A stretch of 64,000 nt of DNA from Streptomyces koelreuteriae (GCF_018604545.1 NZ_CP075896.1:5704001-5768000), one strand, 5' to 3'; positions 7,812-17,507 are shown, counted from the stretch's first letter. Notes: generated by a model from the letters alone, not told the origin. Numbers and translations are program-made.

Positions 7812-8765
7812 ATGACCGTGAGCGCTGGCGCTGGACCGGAAGCGGTCGCGCGGCGGCTGCGGGACGGCATGGCCGGTGGCGTGCTGTCGTTCCCGCTGAC
7901 GAGCTTCCGCGACGACGGCACCCTCGACCCGGACGGCTTCCGCGCCTACGTCGCGGAGCGGCTCGCCGCCTCGCCCGGCGCCGTCTTCCCCGCCTGCGGC
8001 ACCGGCGAGTTCTTCTCGCTGGACGAGGAGGAGTACCGGCAGGTCGTCACGATCACCGTCGAGGAGGCGGCGGGCCGCGTCCCCGTCGTGGCCGGTATCG
8101 GATACGGCTGGGCGCAGGCCGTGCGGTTCGCGCGCATCGCCGAGGACGCCGGCGCCGACGCGCTCCTCGTGCTGCCGCACTACCTGGTCGCCGCCCCGCA
8201 GGACGGCCTGGTCGCCCAGCTCGAACAGATCGCCGCCCGCACCCGGCTGCCGCTGATCGCCTACCAGCGCGGCCAGGTTGCCTTCACCGCCGAGTCACTC
8301 AAGCGCATCGCCGCCCTGCCGCACGTCATCGGCCTCAAGGACGGCCACAGCGACCTCGACCGGCTGCAGCGCCTCACCCTCGCCGCCCCCGAGGACTTCC
8401 TGTTCTTCAACGGCGCCGCCACCGCCGAGATCCAGGCCCGCGCCTACGCCACCGTCGGCGTCCCCGCCTACTCCTCCGCCGTGCACGCCTTCGCCCCCGA
8501 GATCGCCGACGCCTTCTTCGCCGCCCTGCGCGACGGTGACCACGGCACGGTCGACAAGCTGCTGCGCGACTTCTACGTCCCGCTCGTCGAACTGCGCGAC
8601 CGCGTCCCCGGGTACGCCGTGTCGCTGGTGAAGGCGGCGGCCCGGCTGCGCGGCCACCGGGTCGGGCCGGTCCGCGCCCCGCTCACCGACCCCTCCGACC
8701 GCGACCTCGCCGAGCTCTCCGCCCTGCTGAGCACCGGCCTCGACCTCGTAGGAGCCACCCTGTGA
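7812..8765 (+). CDS. kdgD: 5-dehydro-4-deoxyglucarate dehydratase
   Basis: 317 residues, the size of the DHDPS/NAL aldolase superfamily, all as one TIM barrel. The Schiff-base lysine is K176 in VIGLKDG and the barrel tyrosine is Y151 in LIAYQRG; the N-terminal GTGEFFSL block replaces GTTGE of dihydrodipicolinate synthase and fits KdgD. The enzyme dehydrates and decarboxylates 5-keto-4-deoxy-D-glucarate to 2-oxoglutarate semialdehyde and CO2. Good ribosome site (AAGGAG) before the ATG. Its stop overlaps the next start as GTGA, giving a tight operon with glucarate dehydratase. The next pathway enzyme, the semialdehyde dehydrogenase, is not in the window. Confidence 0.9.
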   Translation: MTVSAGAGPEAVARRLRDGMAGGVLSFPLTSFRDDGTLDPDGFRAYVAERLAASPGAVFPACGTGEFFSLDEEEYRQVVTITVEEAAGRVPVVAGIGYGWAQAVRFARIAEDAGADALLVLPHYLVAAPQDGLVAQLEQIAARTRLPLIAYQRGQVAFTAESLKRIAALPHVIGLKDGHSDLDRLQRLTLAAPEDFLFFNGAATAEIQARAYATVGVPAYSSAVHAFAPEIADAFFAALRDGDHGTVDKLLRDFYVPLVELRDRVPGYAVSLVKAAARLRGHRVGPVRAPLTDPSDRDLAELSALLSTGLDLVGATL

Positions 8766-10051
8766 ACCTCGCCATCACGGACGTACGGCTGACGCCGATC
8801 CTGGTCGCCGACCCGCCCCTGCTGAACACGCAGGGCGTGCACCAGCCGTACACGCCCCGGCTGATCGTCGAGGTCGTCACGGCCGACGGGATCACGGGCG
8901 TGGGGGAGACCTACGGCGACGCCAAGTACCTGGAGCTGGCCCGTCCCTTCGCCGAGCGGCTGAAGGGGCACCAGGTCAGCGATCTGAACGGCCTGTTCAC
9001 CCTCGCGGACCAGGTCGCCGTCGACCGCTCCCGGGTCGAGAACGCCGTCGACGTCGGCGGGCTGCGCGGCGTCCAGACCGCCGACAAGCTGCGGCTGTCC
9101 GTCGTCTCCGCCTTCGAGGTCGCCTGCCTCGACGCCCTCGGCAAGGCCCTCGGACTGCCCGTGCACGCGCTGCTCGGCGGCAAGGTGCGCGACGCCGTCG
9201 AGTACAGCGCCTACCTGTTCTACAAGTGGGCCGACCACCCGGAGGGCATCCCGGCCGAGAAGGACGACTGGGGCGCCGCGATCGACCCGGCCGGGGTGGT
9301 GGAACAGGCCCGGCGGTTCAAGGAGCGCTACGGCTTCACCTCCTTCAAGCTCAAGGGCGGCGTCTTCCCGCCCGCCGAGGAGATCGCCGCCGTACGGGCG
9401 CTGGCCGAGGCGTTCCCCGGGCATCCGCTGCGGCTCGACCCCAACGGCGCCTGGTCCGTCGAGACGTCGGTCGAGGTGGCCCGGGAACTCGGGGAGGTCC
9501 TGGAGTACCTGGAGGACCCCGCGCTCGGCACGCCCGCCATGGCCGAGGTCGCCGAGCGGACCGGGGTGCCGCTCGCCACCAACATGTGTGTGACGACCTT
9601 CGCCGAGATCAAGGAGGCGTTCACCAAGGGCGCCGTGCAGGTCGTCCTCTCCGACCACCACTACTGGGGCGGCCTGCGCAACACCCAGCAGCTCGCCGCC
9701 GTCTGCCGCACCTTCGGCGTCGGCGTGTCCATGCACTCCAACACCCACCTGGGCATCTCGCTCGCCGCGATGACCCATGTCGCGGCCACCGTCCCGAACC
9801 TCCACCACGCCTGCGACTCCCACTACCCCTGGCAGTCGGAGGACGTCCTCACCGAGCGGCTCACCTTCGAGGGCGGCAAGGTCGCGGTGTCGGACGCGCC
9901 CGGCCTCGGCGTGGAACTCGACCGCGAGCGCCTCGCCGAACTGCACCGGCGCTGGCTGGACGACGACGGAGCGCTGCGCGACCGCGACGACGCGGCGGCC
10001 ATGCGGATCGCCGACCCGGAGTGGGTGACGCCCTCGATGCCCCGCTGGTAG
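8762..10051 (+). CDS. gudD: Glucarate dehydratase (enolase superfamily)
   Basis: 429 residues from a GTG that overlaps kdgD by 4 bp. Hallmarks of the mandelate-racemase/glucarate dehydratase branch: PLLNTQGVHQPYTPR near the N-terminus, the KxK catalytic motif in FTSFKLKGGVF, a metal-ligand aspartate in RLDPNGAW, a later ligand region around TNMCVTTF, and the histidine in MHSNTHLGIS. The enzyme removes water from D-glucarate (or galactarate/L-idarate) to give 5-keto-4-deoxyglucarate, the substrate of the preceding gene's product. The two genes form the upper part of cytosolic aldarate catabolism. Confidence 0.92.
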   Translation: MNLAITDVRLTPILVADPPLLNTQGVHQPYTPRLIVEVVTADGITGVGETYGDAKYLELARPFAERLKGHQVSDLNGLFTLADQVAVDRSRVENAVDVGGLRGVQTADKLRLSVVSAFEVACLDALGKALGLPVHALLGGKVRDAVEYSAYLFYKWADHPEGIPAEKDDWGAAIDPAGVVEQARRFKERYGFTSFKLKGGVFPPAEEIAAVRALAEAFPGHPLRLDPNGAWSVETSVEVARELGEVLEYLEDPALGTPAMAEVAERTGVPLATNMCVTTFAEIKEAFTKGAVQVVLSDHHYWGGLRNTQQLAAVCRTFGVGVSMHSNTHLGISLAAMTHVAATVPNLHHACDSHYPWQSEDVLTERLTFEGGKVAVSDAPGLGVELDRERLAELHRRWLDDDGALRDRDDAAAMRIADPEWVTPSMPRW

Positions 10052-10110
10052 GGCAGGGCGCAAGGGGCGCGCGGGCCTCGGCGTGAGCTGACGGAACGGG
10101 TGGGTCCGGC

Positions 10111-10124
10111 GTGATCGGCGTCAC
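10111..10124. promoter_or_regulatory. CRP-like site upstream of the sugar kinase
   Basis: GTGATCGGCGTCAC fits the GTG-N6-GNCAC pattern reported for the Streptomyces Crp regulator and has the same core as the palindrome at 6859. It lies 57 bp before the PfkB kinase start. This is a sequence match only. Confidence 0.45.
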
Positions 10125-10180
10125 GTTGTCGGTGGTGTGGTGCAGACTGGCCTGATCCGCACCACGTCAGGGAGCGCACC

Positions 10181-11314
10181 GTGATCGCGTCCACCGCCCC
10201 GGCCGGAAAGGGCCCGAGAAAGGGATCGCACCGCCAGACCCAGGTCGATCCCCTCGCCCCGCTGCGCATGCCGGACGACCCGCCCTGGGACGTCTATCTC
10301 ACCGGCACCGTCTTCCTCGACATCATCTTCACCGGGCTCGACTCCGCCCCGGTGCGCGGGACCGAGTCCTGGGCACGCGGGATGGGGTCGAGCCCCGGCG
10401 GCGTCGCCAACATGGCCACCGCCCTGTCCCGCCTCGGCCTGCGCACGTCCCTCGCGGCGGCCTTCGGCGACGACCACTACGGCGACTACTGCTGGGACGC
10501 CCTGGAGCACGGCGAGGGCATCGACCTCTCCCCGTCGCGCACGGTGCCCGGCTGGCACTCCCCGGTGACCGTCTCCATGGCCTACGAGGGAGAGCGCACG
10601 ATGGTCTCGCACGGCCATGAGCCGCCCCCGGAGGAACCGGCCCCCGAGTGCCCGCCCCGCGCCCGTGCCGCCGTCGCCTCCCTCGCCCCGGGCGTGAGCG
10701 CGCCCTGGATCGCCCAGGCCGCGAGCAAGGGCACCCGGGTCTTCGGCGACGTCGGCTGGGACGACACCGGCGCGTGGGACCTGGCGGCCCTGCCCGACCT
10801 GCGGCACTGCGAGGCCTTCCTGCCGAACGCGCAGGAGGCCATGCGCTACACGGGCGCCGACTGCCCCCGGGCCGCCGCGCACGCCCTGACCGAGTACGTG
10901 CCCCTCGCGGTGGTCACCCTCGGGGCGGACGGCGCGTACGCGGTGGACCGGCGTACGGGCGAGACCGCCGAGGTCCCGGCCATCGAGGTCGAGGCCCTCG
11001 ACCCGACCGGGGCCGGGGACGTGTTCGTCGCCGGGTTCGTGACCGCGACGCTGGCGGACTGGCCGCTCGCGGACCGGCTGGCCTTCGCCGGGCTCACCGC
11101 GGCGCTGTCGGTGCAGGAGTTCGGCGGGTCGCTGTCGGCGCCGGGGTGGTCGGAGATCGCGGGGTGGTGGCGGAAGGTGCAGTCGGTCCAGGGACAGTCG
11201 GCGACGGCGTTGCGGCGGTACGGGTTCCTCGCGGGGCTGGTGCCGGAGAAGTTGGTCAGGCCCTGGCCGTTGCGGCGTGCCGTGCCGACGATCGGGTTCC
11301 GGCGCTCGGCGTGA
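10181..11314 (+). CDS. PfkB-family carbohydrate kinase
   Basis: 377 residues, GTG start preceded by GGGAG. The two family signatures are present: the substrate region GSSPGGVANMATALSRLGL with a following GDDHYGD, and DPTGAGDVFVAGF with the catalytic base D280. It phosphorylates a sugar or sugar acid with ATP; the exact substrate cannot be read from sequence. The N-terminus (about 25 residues) and a C-terminal extension of about 60 residues past the kinase fold are longer than in ribokinase. It follows the glucarate genes after a 130-bp gap with its own likely promoter, so a link to that pathway (2-keto-3-deoxy acid kinase) is possible but unproven. Confidence 0.85.
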   Translation: MIASTAPAGKGPRKGSHRQTQVDPLAPLRMPDDPPWDVYLTGTVFLDIIFTGLDSAPVRGTESWARGMGSSPGGVANMATALSRLGLRTSLAAAFGDDHYGDYCWDALEHGEGIDLSPSRTVPGWHSPVTVSMAYEGERTMVSHGHEPPPEEPAPECPPRARAAVASLAPGVSAPWIAQAASKGTRVFGDVGWDDTGAWDLAALPDLRHCEAFLPNAQEAMRYTGADCPRAAAHALTEYVPLAVVTLGADGAYAVDRRTGETAEVPAIEVEALDPTGAGDVFVAGFVTATLADWPLADRLAFAGLTAALSVQEFGGSLSAPGWSEIAGWWRKVQSVQGQSATALRRYGFLAGLVPEKLVRPWPLRRAVPTIGFRRSA

Positions 11315-11471
11315 GCGAGCCGAGGCGAGCGGCGCAGGCGCCCCCGTTTCCCACCCCACACCTAAAAGCCCTACGGCGTTGTCAGTCCCCCGTCGTACCC
11401 TTGGAATCGCGAGGCCGCCCTCAGCTACGCGGCCGTGACGAGGAGGAACCGCAGGCCTTCAGCGCCGGCCC

Positions 11472-12539
<1,068 letters not shown>

Positions 12540-12553
12540 ACAAGCACAACACC

Positions 12554-13051
12554 ATGTCGATCGACGTCAACAACGAGTCCGGCACCGAGGTCGACGAGCA
12601 GGCGATCCTCGACATCGCCCGCTACGCGCTCGCGCGGATGCGCATCCACCCGCTCTCCGAGCTCTCGGTCATCGTCGTGGACGCCGACGCCATGGAGCAG
12701 CTCCACATCCAGTGGATGGACCTCCCCGGCCCCACGGATGTCATGTCCTTCCCGATGGACGAGCTGCGCCCGCCCTCCAAGGACGAGGACGAACCGCCGC
12801 AGGGGCTCCTCGGCGACATCGTGCTCTGCCCCGAGGTCGCCACCAAGCAGGGCGCCGAGGCCGACACGCAGCACTCCATGGACGAGGAGCTCCAGTTGCT
12901 CACCGTCCACGGGGTGCTGCACCTGCTGGGCTACGACCACGAGGAGCCGGACGAGAAGGCCGAGATGTTCGGCCTCCAGGCGGCCATCGTGGACGGCTGG
13001 CGCTCGGAGCGGGGCCTGACCGGGCCCTCCCCGGCACCGACGGTCTCGTAG
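12554..13051 (+). CDS. ybeY: Endoribonuclease YbeY (16S rRNA 3'-end maturation)
   Basis: 165 residues. The zinc-binding signature is present as HGVLHLLGYDHEEPDE near residues 116-131, with the conserved early block LSVIVVDADAMEQLHIQWMDLPGPTDVMSFPMDE. YbeY is a single-strand-specific metallo-endoribonuclease needed for 16S rRNA 3' processing and 70S quality control. Its place between phoH and a CBS/CNNM gene is widely conserved in bacteria. The C-terminal tail after the family core is short and acidic to neutral. Confidence 0.95.
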   Translation: MSIDVNNESGTEVDEQAILDIARYALARMRIHPLSELSVIVVDADAMEQLHIQWMDLPGPTDVMSFPMDELRPPSKDEDEPPQGLLGDIVLCPEVATKQGAEADTQHSMDEELQLLTVHGVLHLLGYDHEEPDEKAEMFGLQAAIVDGWRSERGLTGPSPAPTVS

Positions 13052-13059
13052 CGCCGCCG

Positions 13060-14364
13060 ATGAATCCGCAACTCGCCCTGGGCGCCATCGCCCTGGTCGT
13101 CGTGGCCTGGCTCGCCGCCTGCGCGGAGGCGGGCCTCGCGCGCGTCTCCAGCTTCCGCGCCGAGGAGGCCGTCCGCTCCGGCCGCCGCGGCAGCGCCAAG
13201 CTCTCCCAGGTCGCCGCCGACCCGACCCGCTATCTGAACGTGGCGCTGCTGGTGCGCGTCGCCTGCGAGATGGCCGCCGCCGCACTGATCACCTACGGCT
13301 GCCTGATGGAGTTCGACAACACCACCGAGGCCCTCCTGGTCGCCATCGCGGTCATGGTCCTCGTGTCGTACGTCGCCGTCGGCGTCTCCCCGCGCACCAT
13401 CGGCCGCCAGCACCCGCTCAACACCGCGACGCTCTCCGCGTACGTCCTGGTGCCCCTGGCCAGGATCATGGGCCCCGTCCCGTCGCTGCTGATCCTCATC
13501 GGCAACGCGCTCACCCCCGGCAAGGGCTTCCGCCGCGGCCCCTTCGCCTCCGAGGCGGAGCTGCGCGCGCTGGTCGACCTCGCCGAGAAGGAGTCCCTCA
13601 TCGAGGACGAGGAGCGCCGCATGGTGCACTCGGTCTTCGAACTGGGCGACACCCTGGTGCGGGAGGTCATGGTCCCGCGCACGGACCTGGTGGTCATCGA
13701 GCGGTTCAAGACCATCCGCCAGGCCCTCACCCTCGCCCTGCGCTCCGGCTTCTCCCGCATCCCGGTGACCGGCGAGAGCGAGGACGACATCGTCGGCATC
13801 GTGTATCTGAAGGACCTGGTCCGCAAGACGCACATCAGCCGCGAGGCGGAGTCCGAGCAGGTGTCCACGGCGATGCGCCCGGCGTTCTTCGTGCCGGACA
13901 CCAAGAACGCGGGCGACCTGCTGCGCGAGATGCAGAAGGAGCGCAACCACGTCGCCGTCGCCGTCGACGAGTACGGCGGCACCGCCGGCATCGTCACCAT
14001 CGAGGACATCCTCGAGGAGATCGTCGGCGAGATCACCGACGAGTACGACCGCGAGCTGCCGCCGGTGGAGGACCTCGGCAAGGACCGCTTCCGGGTCACC
14101 GCCCGGCTCGACATCGGCGACCTGGGCGACCTCTACGGCCTGGAGGAGTTCGACGACGAGGACGTGGAGACGGTCGGCGGTCTGCTGGCGAAGGCACTGG
14201 GCCGGGTCCCCATCGCGGGCGCGTCGTCCGTGGTCGGCCTGCCCGACGGCCGGGAACTGCGGCTGACGGCGGAGGCCGCGGCCGGACGCCGCAACAAGAT
14301 CGTGACGGTGCTCGCGGAGCCGGTGGAGCCCGCGGACGCCGCCCGGGAGGAGCAGCCGGAATGA
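13060..14364 (+). CDS. CNNM/CorC-type membrane protein with CBS pair (hemolysin family)
   Basis: 434 residues; the ATG at 13060 is 8 bp after ybeY. Three or four membrane helices in a DUF21-type region (about 1-140) are followed by two CBS domains (about 200-330; VPRTDLVVIERFKTIRQAL, VAVAVDEYGGTAGIVTIEDILEEIVGEI) and a CorC/HlyC transporter-associated domain (about 345-425). Members are linked to Mg2+/Co2+ efflux or Na+/Mg2+ exchange; the older hemolysin label is misleading. The stop overlaps the next start (ATGA), so translation is probably coupled. Confidence 0.9.
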   Translation: MNPQLALGAIALVVVAWLAACAEAGLARVSSFRAEEAVRSGRRGSAKLSQVAADPTRYLNVALLVRVACEMAAAALITYGCLMEFDNTTEALLVAIAVMVLVSYVAVGVSPRTIGRQHPLNTATLSAYVLVPLARIMGPVPSLLILIGNALTPGKGFRRGPFASEAELRALVDLAEKESLIEDEERRMVHSVFELGDTLVREVMVPRTDLVVIERFKTIRQALTLALRSGFSRIPVTGESEDDIVGIVYLKDLVRKTHISREAESEQVSTAMRPAFFVPDTKNAGDLLREMQKERNHVAVAVDEYGGTAGIVTIEDILEEIVGEITDEYDRELPPVEDLGKDRFRVTARLDIGDLGDLYGLEEFDDEDVETVGGLLAKALGRVPIAGASSVVGLPDGRELRLTAEAAAGRRNKIVTVLAEPVEPADAAREEQPE

Positions 14365-14720
14365 CCCCGCAGGAGCTGCGCGCGTTCTGCCTGTCCTTCA
14401 ACGCGGCGGTGGAGGACTTCCCCTTCAGCCCGGAGATCTCGGTCTTCAAGGTCCAGGGCAAGCTGTTCGCCCTGTCGCATCTCGACGTGCGGCCGCTGAA
14501 GGTCAACCTCAAGTGCGACCCGGACGACGCGATCCGGCTGCGCCGCGAGCATGAGGGCCTGATCGTCCCCGGCTGGCACATGAACAAGCGCCACTGGAAC
14601 ACCGTCACGGCCGACGGCGGACTCCCGGACCGGCTGGTCCGGGAGCTCGTCGAGGACTCCTACGACCTCGTGGTCGCGGGCCTGCCGCGGGCGGAGCGCC
14701 TGCGCCTCGACCGGCCCTGA
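14361..14720 (+). CDS. MmcQ/YjbR-family protein
   Basis: 119 residues covering the whole MmcQ/YjbR fold: an N-terminal LRAFCLSFNAAVEDFPF helix, the central KVNLKCDPDDAIRLRREH and the PGWHMNKRHWNTV motif typical of the family. The fold resembles CyaY and is called DNA-binding-like, but no biochemical role is settled. It is co-translated with the preceding CBS/CNNM gene (4-bp overlap). Confidence 0.85.
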   Translation: MTPQELRAFCLSFNAAVEDFPFSPEISVFKVQGKLFALSHLDVRPLKVNLKCDPDDAIRLRREHEGLIVPGWHMNKRHWNTVTADGGLPDRLVRELVEDSYDLVVAGLPRAERLRLDRP

Positions 14721-14756
14721 GACCGGGCCGGGGCGGTCGCTCCGTATGCTCGGATC

Positions 14757-15110
14757 ATGACCGACAGCAGCGCGCTCGACCCCGAGGACCGCAAGATCGT
14801 CACCCTGGCCCGCTCCGCGCGGGCCCGCAACGGCGTGCCCGAGGGGGCGGCCGTACGGGACGAGACCGGACGTACGTATGTCGCGGGGACCGTGGCCCTC
14901 GACTCCCTGAAGCTCAGCGCCCTGCAGACGGCGGTGGCGATGGCGGTGGCCTCGGGCGCTACGTCCCTGGAGGCGGCGGCGGTCGTGACGGAGGCGGAGT
15001 CGCCGTCGGCCGAGGACCGGGCGGCGGTACGGGATCTCGGCGGGGCGCAGACGCCGGTGTTGGTGGCCGGGCCCGACGGGACGGTCAGGGCCACCGTGAC
15101 CGCCGGTTGA
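14757..15110 (+). CDS. Cytidine-deaminase-like protein lacking the zinc site
   Basis: 117 residues with the cytidine deaminase fold pattern (ARSARARNGVPEGAAVRDETGRTYVAGTVAL...LQTAVAMAVASG). The usual zinc-site motifs are absent: the H/C-A-E segment is replaced by SALQTAV, and there is no PCxxC, the matching stretch reading GGAQTPVLVAG. It therefore cannot carry out classical deamination. It sits between the ybeY cluster and era, where a deaminase-like gene is common in actinobacteria, so the degenerate form may be ancestral to the genus. A regulatory or ligand-binding role is inference. Confidence 0.8.
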   Translation: MTDSSALDPEDRKIVTLARSARARNGVPEGAAVRDETGRTYVAGTVALDSLKLSALQTAVAMAVASGATSLEAAAVVTEAESPSAEDRAAVRDLGGAQTPVLVAGPDGTVRATVTAG

Positions 15111-15297
15111 CGGGTTGGCCGAACTTCGCTGTAACCGGCGGTAATTAGGCCAGTTTTCAACCTTGCCGCCGCCTGCCCCACACGCATCAATGGAACCGTC
15201 AGTTCCGACGGACCGTCAGGTTCGACTCTCGGCAGTGTGTCCGCATCCATGTGCCGAGCGGTCCACCCCCCCCCCACGGAAACGGAGCCGGAATCCC

Positions 15298-15774
15298 ATG
15301 AGATGCAAGCGAATCGGAGCAGGTGCGGCACTGGCGGCCGGGGCCCTCGCGGTCACCGGACTCGCCTTCGCCCCCGCGGCCCTCGCCGTCACCCCCCAGA
15401 CGGCGACGATCAGCGCGGACTGCGGCACCTTCGGCAGTGGCGAGGCCACGCTCACGGCCACGCAGAACGGCACCGCCGCCACCGTCACCGTCAAGTCCTC
15501 GGCGATCACCGCGCCGATCGCCCTGGGCGCGGACTCGATCACGTCCTCGCTCACCCTGGTGAAGTCCGGCGGCGGCACCGTCGCCTTCACCGGCACCGAG
15601 AACCCGGCGATGGCCGCCGGCGCACCCGTCGAGGTCGGCCCCCTCAGCGGCACCGTGGCCTCAGGCGACAGCCTGGAGGCCTTCGGCGGCTCGCTGAAGA
15701 TGACCGTCTTCGGCATCACCATCACCTGCACGGCGACCGGGCCGCAGTCGCCGGGCCCGTTCGTGTTCGACTGA
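15298..15774 (+). CDS. Small secreted protein, unknown function
   Basis: 158 residues. The chosen ATG at 15298 follows a GGAG ribosome site; an upstream in-frame start at 15163 would add 45 residues before the signal peptide and is unlikely. A basic n-region MRCKR and an alanine-rich core end near ALAV (about 30). The mature part is Thr/Ala/Gly-rich with beta-strand spacing and two cysteines (ADCGTF near the start, ITCTATG near the end) that could form one disulfide joining the termini. I do not recognise the family. It converges with glnK, and the two share a hairpin. A run of ten C residues lies 22 bp upstream. Confidence 0.7.
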   Translation: MRCKRIGAGAALAAGALAVTGLAFAPAALAVTPQTATISADCGTFGSGEATLTATQNGTAATVTVKSSAITAPIALGADSITSSLTLVKSGGGTVAFTGTENPAMAAGAPVEVGPLSGTVASGDSLEAFGGSLKMTVFGITITCTATGPQSPGPFVFD

Positions 15775-15793
15775 GGGTCCTGAGATCGAAGCG

Positions 15794-15829
15794 GCGCGGC
15801 CCCGGTGTCAGAGCGCGTCGGGGCCGCGC
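15794..15829. terminator. Bidirectional hairpin between the secreted-protein gene and glnK
   Basis: GCGCGGCCCCG (15794-15804) pairs with CGGGGCCGCGC (15819-15829), an 11-bp perfect stem and 14-nt loop. One arm lies inside the end of glnK. It can terminate transcription from both convergent genes. Confidence 0.7.
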
Positions 15830-16146
15830 TCGCCCGTCCGCACCCGTACGACGGTGTCGACGGGCAGCGCCCACACCTTCCCGTCGCCGATCTTGCCGGT
15901 GTGCGCGGCCCTGACGACCGCGTCGATGACGGCCTCGGCGTCCGCGTCCTCGACGACGACCTCGATACGGACCTTCGGCACCAGGTCGACCTGGTACTCG
16001 GCGCCGCGGTACACCTCGGTGTGGCCGCGCTGCCGGCCGTAGCCGCTGGCCTCGGTCACGGTCAGGCCGTGCACGCCGAGCTCCTGCAGGGCGTTCTTGA
16101 CCTCGTCGAGGCGGTACGGCTTGACGATCGCGGTGATGAGCTTCAT
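15808..16146 (-). CDS. glnK: PII nitrogen regulatory protein
   Basis: 112 residues, the standard PII length. The N-terminus MKLITAIVKPYRLDEV, T-loop YGRQRGHTEVYRGAEY with the modifiable Y51, and the C-terminal TGKIGDGKVWALPV are all present. PII trimers sense ATP/ADP and 2-oxoglutarate and block the AmtB pore; in Streptomyces the T-loop tyrosine is adenylylated by GlnD. The start overlaps the amtB stop by 4 bp (ATGA), so both are in one operon. glnD, which usually follows in Streptomyces, is not downstream here. Confidence 0.95.
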   Translation of the reverse strand: MKLITAIVKPYRLDEVKNALQELGVHGLTVTEASGYGRQRGHTEVYRGAEYQVDLVPKVRIEVVVEDADAEAVIDAVVRAAHTGKIGDGKVWALPVDTVVRVRTGERGPDAL

Positions 16147-17453
16147 GCCTGGGGGGTGACCTTCTGGGCGTGGGGGACGACGGAGGAGGAGACCGGGGCG
16201 CCGTGGCCCAGGACCCCGTGATCGTAGGCGGTCTCGGCGTGCACCGTAAGGTCCAAGCCGGTCTGCTCCTGCTCCTCGCTCGCGCGGAAGCCCAGGGTGA
16301 CATCGATCAGCTTGCCGATGCCGTACGTCACGGCGAAGGCGTACACCGCCACCACGACCACGGCCACCACCTGCTTGCCCAGCTGGGCGAGGCCGCCGCC
16401 GTAGAGGAGGCCCTCCGCGCCGCCGGTCATCGAGTCGACCGCGAAGACGCCGATGAGGAGCGTGCCGATGACACCGCCGACCAGGTGGACACCGACGACG
16501 TCCAGGGAGTCGTCGTAGTTCAGCTTGAACTTCCAGCTCACGGCGTACGAGCAGACGGCGCCGGCGGTGAGGCCGACGACCAGGGCGCCGAGCAGGGAGA
16601 CCGAACCGCAGGACGGGGTGATCGCGACCAGGCCGGCGACCGCGCCGGACGCCGCGCCCAGGGTGGTGGGGTGGCCGTCGCGCTTCTGCTCGACGAAGAG
16701 CCAGCCGAGCAGGCCGGTGCAGCCCGCGGCGAGGGTGTTGAGGAAGGCCGCGGCCGCGAGGCCGTTGGCGCCGAGGGCGGACCCGGCGTTGAAGCCGAAC
16801 CAGCCGAACCAGAGCAGACCCGCGCCCAGCATCACCATGGGCAGGTTGTGCGGGCGCATGGAGTCCTTCTTGAAGCCCATGCGCGGGCCGAGGACCAGGC
16901 ACAGCGCGAGCCCCGAGGCGCCGGAGACGATCTCGACGGGCAGCCCGCCCGCGAAGTCGAGGGCGCCGAGCTTCTCCAGGATCCAGCCACCCGGGCCCCA
17001 CACCCAGTGCGCGACCGGAACGTATACGAGCAGCGCCCACACCGGCACGAACACCAGCCACGCCCCGAACTTCGCCCGGTCCGCGACCGCGCCGCTGACC
17101 AGGGCGGCCGTGATGATCGCGAAGGTGAGCTGGAAGGTGGCGAAGAGGAGCGTGGGGACGGTCCCCTGGACACTGTCCGGGCCGATGCCGCTCATGCCGA
17201 TGTGGTCGAGGCCGCCGATGAGACCGCCCCCGGCGTCCTCGCCGAAGGTGAGGGAGAACCCGGCCGCCAGCCAGACCACCGTCACCAGGGCGATCGACAC
17301 GAAGCTCATCATCAGCATGTTGAGCACGCTCTTCGTGCGGACCATGCCGCCGTAGAAGAGGGCCAGTCCGGGAGTCATCAGCAGGACGAGGGCGGTGGCG
17401 GCGAGCAGCCAGGCGGTGTCGCCGGTGTCGGCGCTTGCGGCGGCCAGGGACAC
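16143..17453 (-). CDS. amtB: Ammonium transporter AmtB, twin-histidine variant
   Basis: 436 residues from a GTG preceded by GGAG. About 11 membrane helices; AMT signatures include the ALFYGGMVRTKSVLNMLMMS block and the DSLDVVGVHLVGGVIGTLLIGVF block. It conducts ammonium across the cytoplasmic membrane and is gated by the co-transcribed PII protein. In DFAGGLPVEIVSGASG the first pore histidine of the twin-His pair (usually VVHINAG) is replaced by E174, while the second (H323 in GVHLVGG) is kept. A His-to-Glu change at this place is known in some fungal Mep transporters. A GlnR box lies upstream. Confidence 0.93.
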   Translation of the reverse strand: MSLAAASADTGDTAWLLAATALVLLMTPGLALFYGGMVRTKSVLNMLMMSFVSIALVTVVWLAAGFSLTFGEDAGGGLIGGLDHIGMSGIGPDSVQGTVPTLLFATFQLTFAIITAALVSGAVADRAKFGAWLVFVPVWALLVYVPVAHWVWGPGGWILEKLGALDFAGGLPVEIVSGASGLALCLVLGPRMGFKKDSMRPHNLPMVMLGAGLLWFGWFGFNAGSALGANGLAAAAFLNTLAAGCTGLLGWLFVEQKRDGHPTTLGAASGAVAGLVAITPSCGSVSLLGALVVGLTAGAVCSYAVSWKFKLNYDDSLDVVGVHLVGGVIGTLLIGVFAVDSMTGGAEGLLYGGGLAQLGKQVVAVVVVAVYAFAVTYGIGKLIDVTLGFRASEEQEQTGLDLTVHAETAYDHGVLGHGAPVSSSVVPHAQKVTPQA

Positions 17454-17507
17454 GGTGTCTCCAACGGGGTGGGGCTCCGGGGGTTCGTCAGAGGTTCACC
17501 GGCATCC

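Noticed and set aside
13060..14364. Haemolysin toxin
   Set aside because: The hemolysin name is historical; the DUF21-CBS-CorC layout indicates an ion-transport protein.
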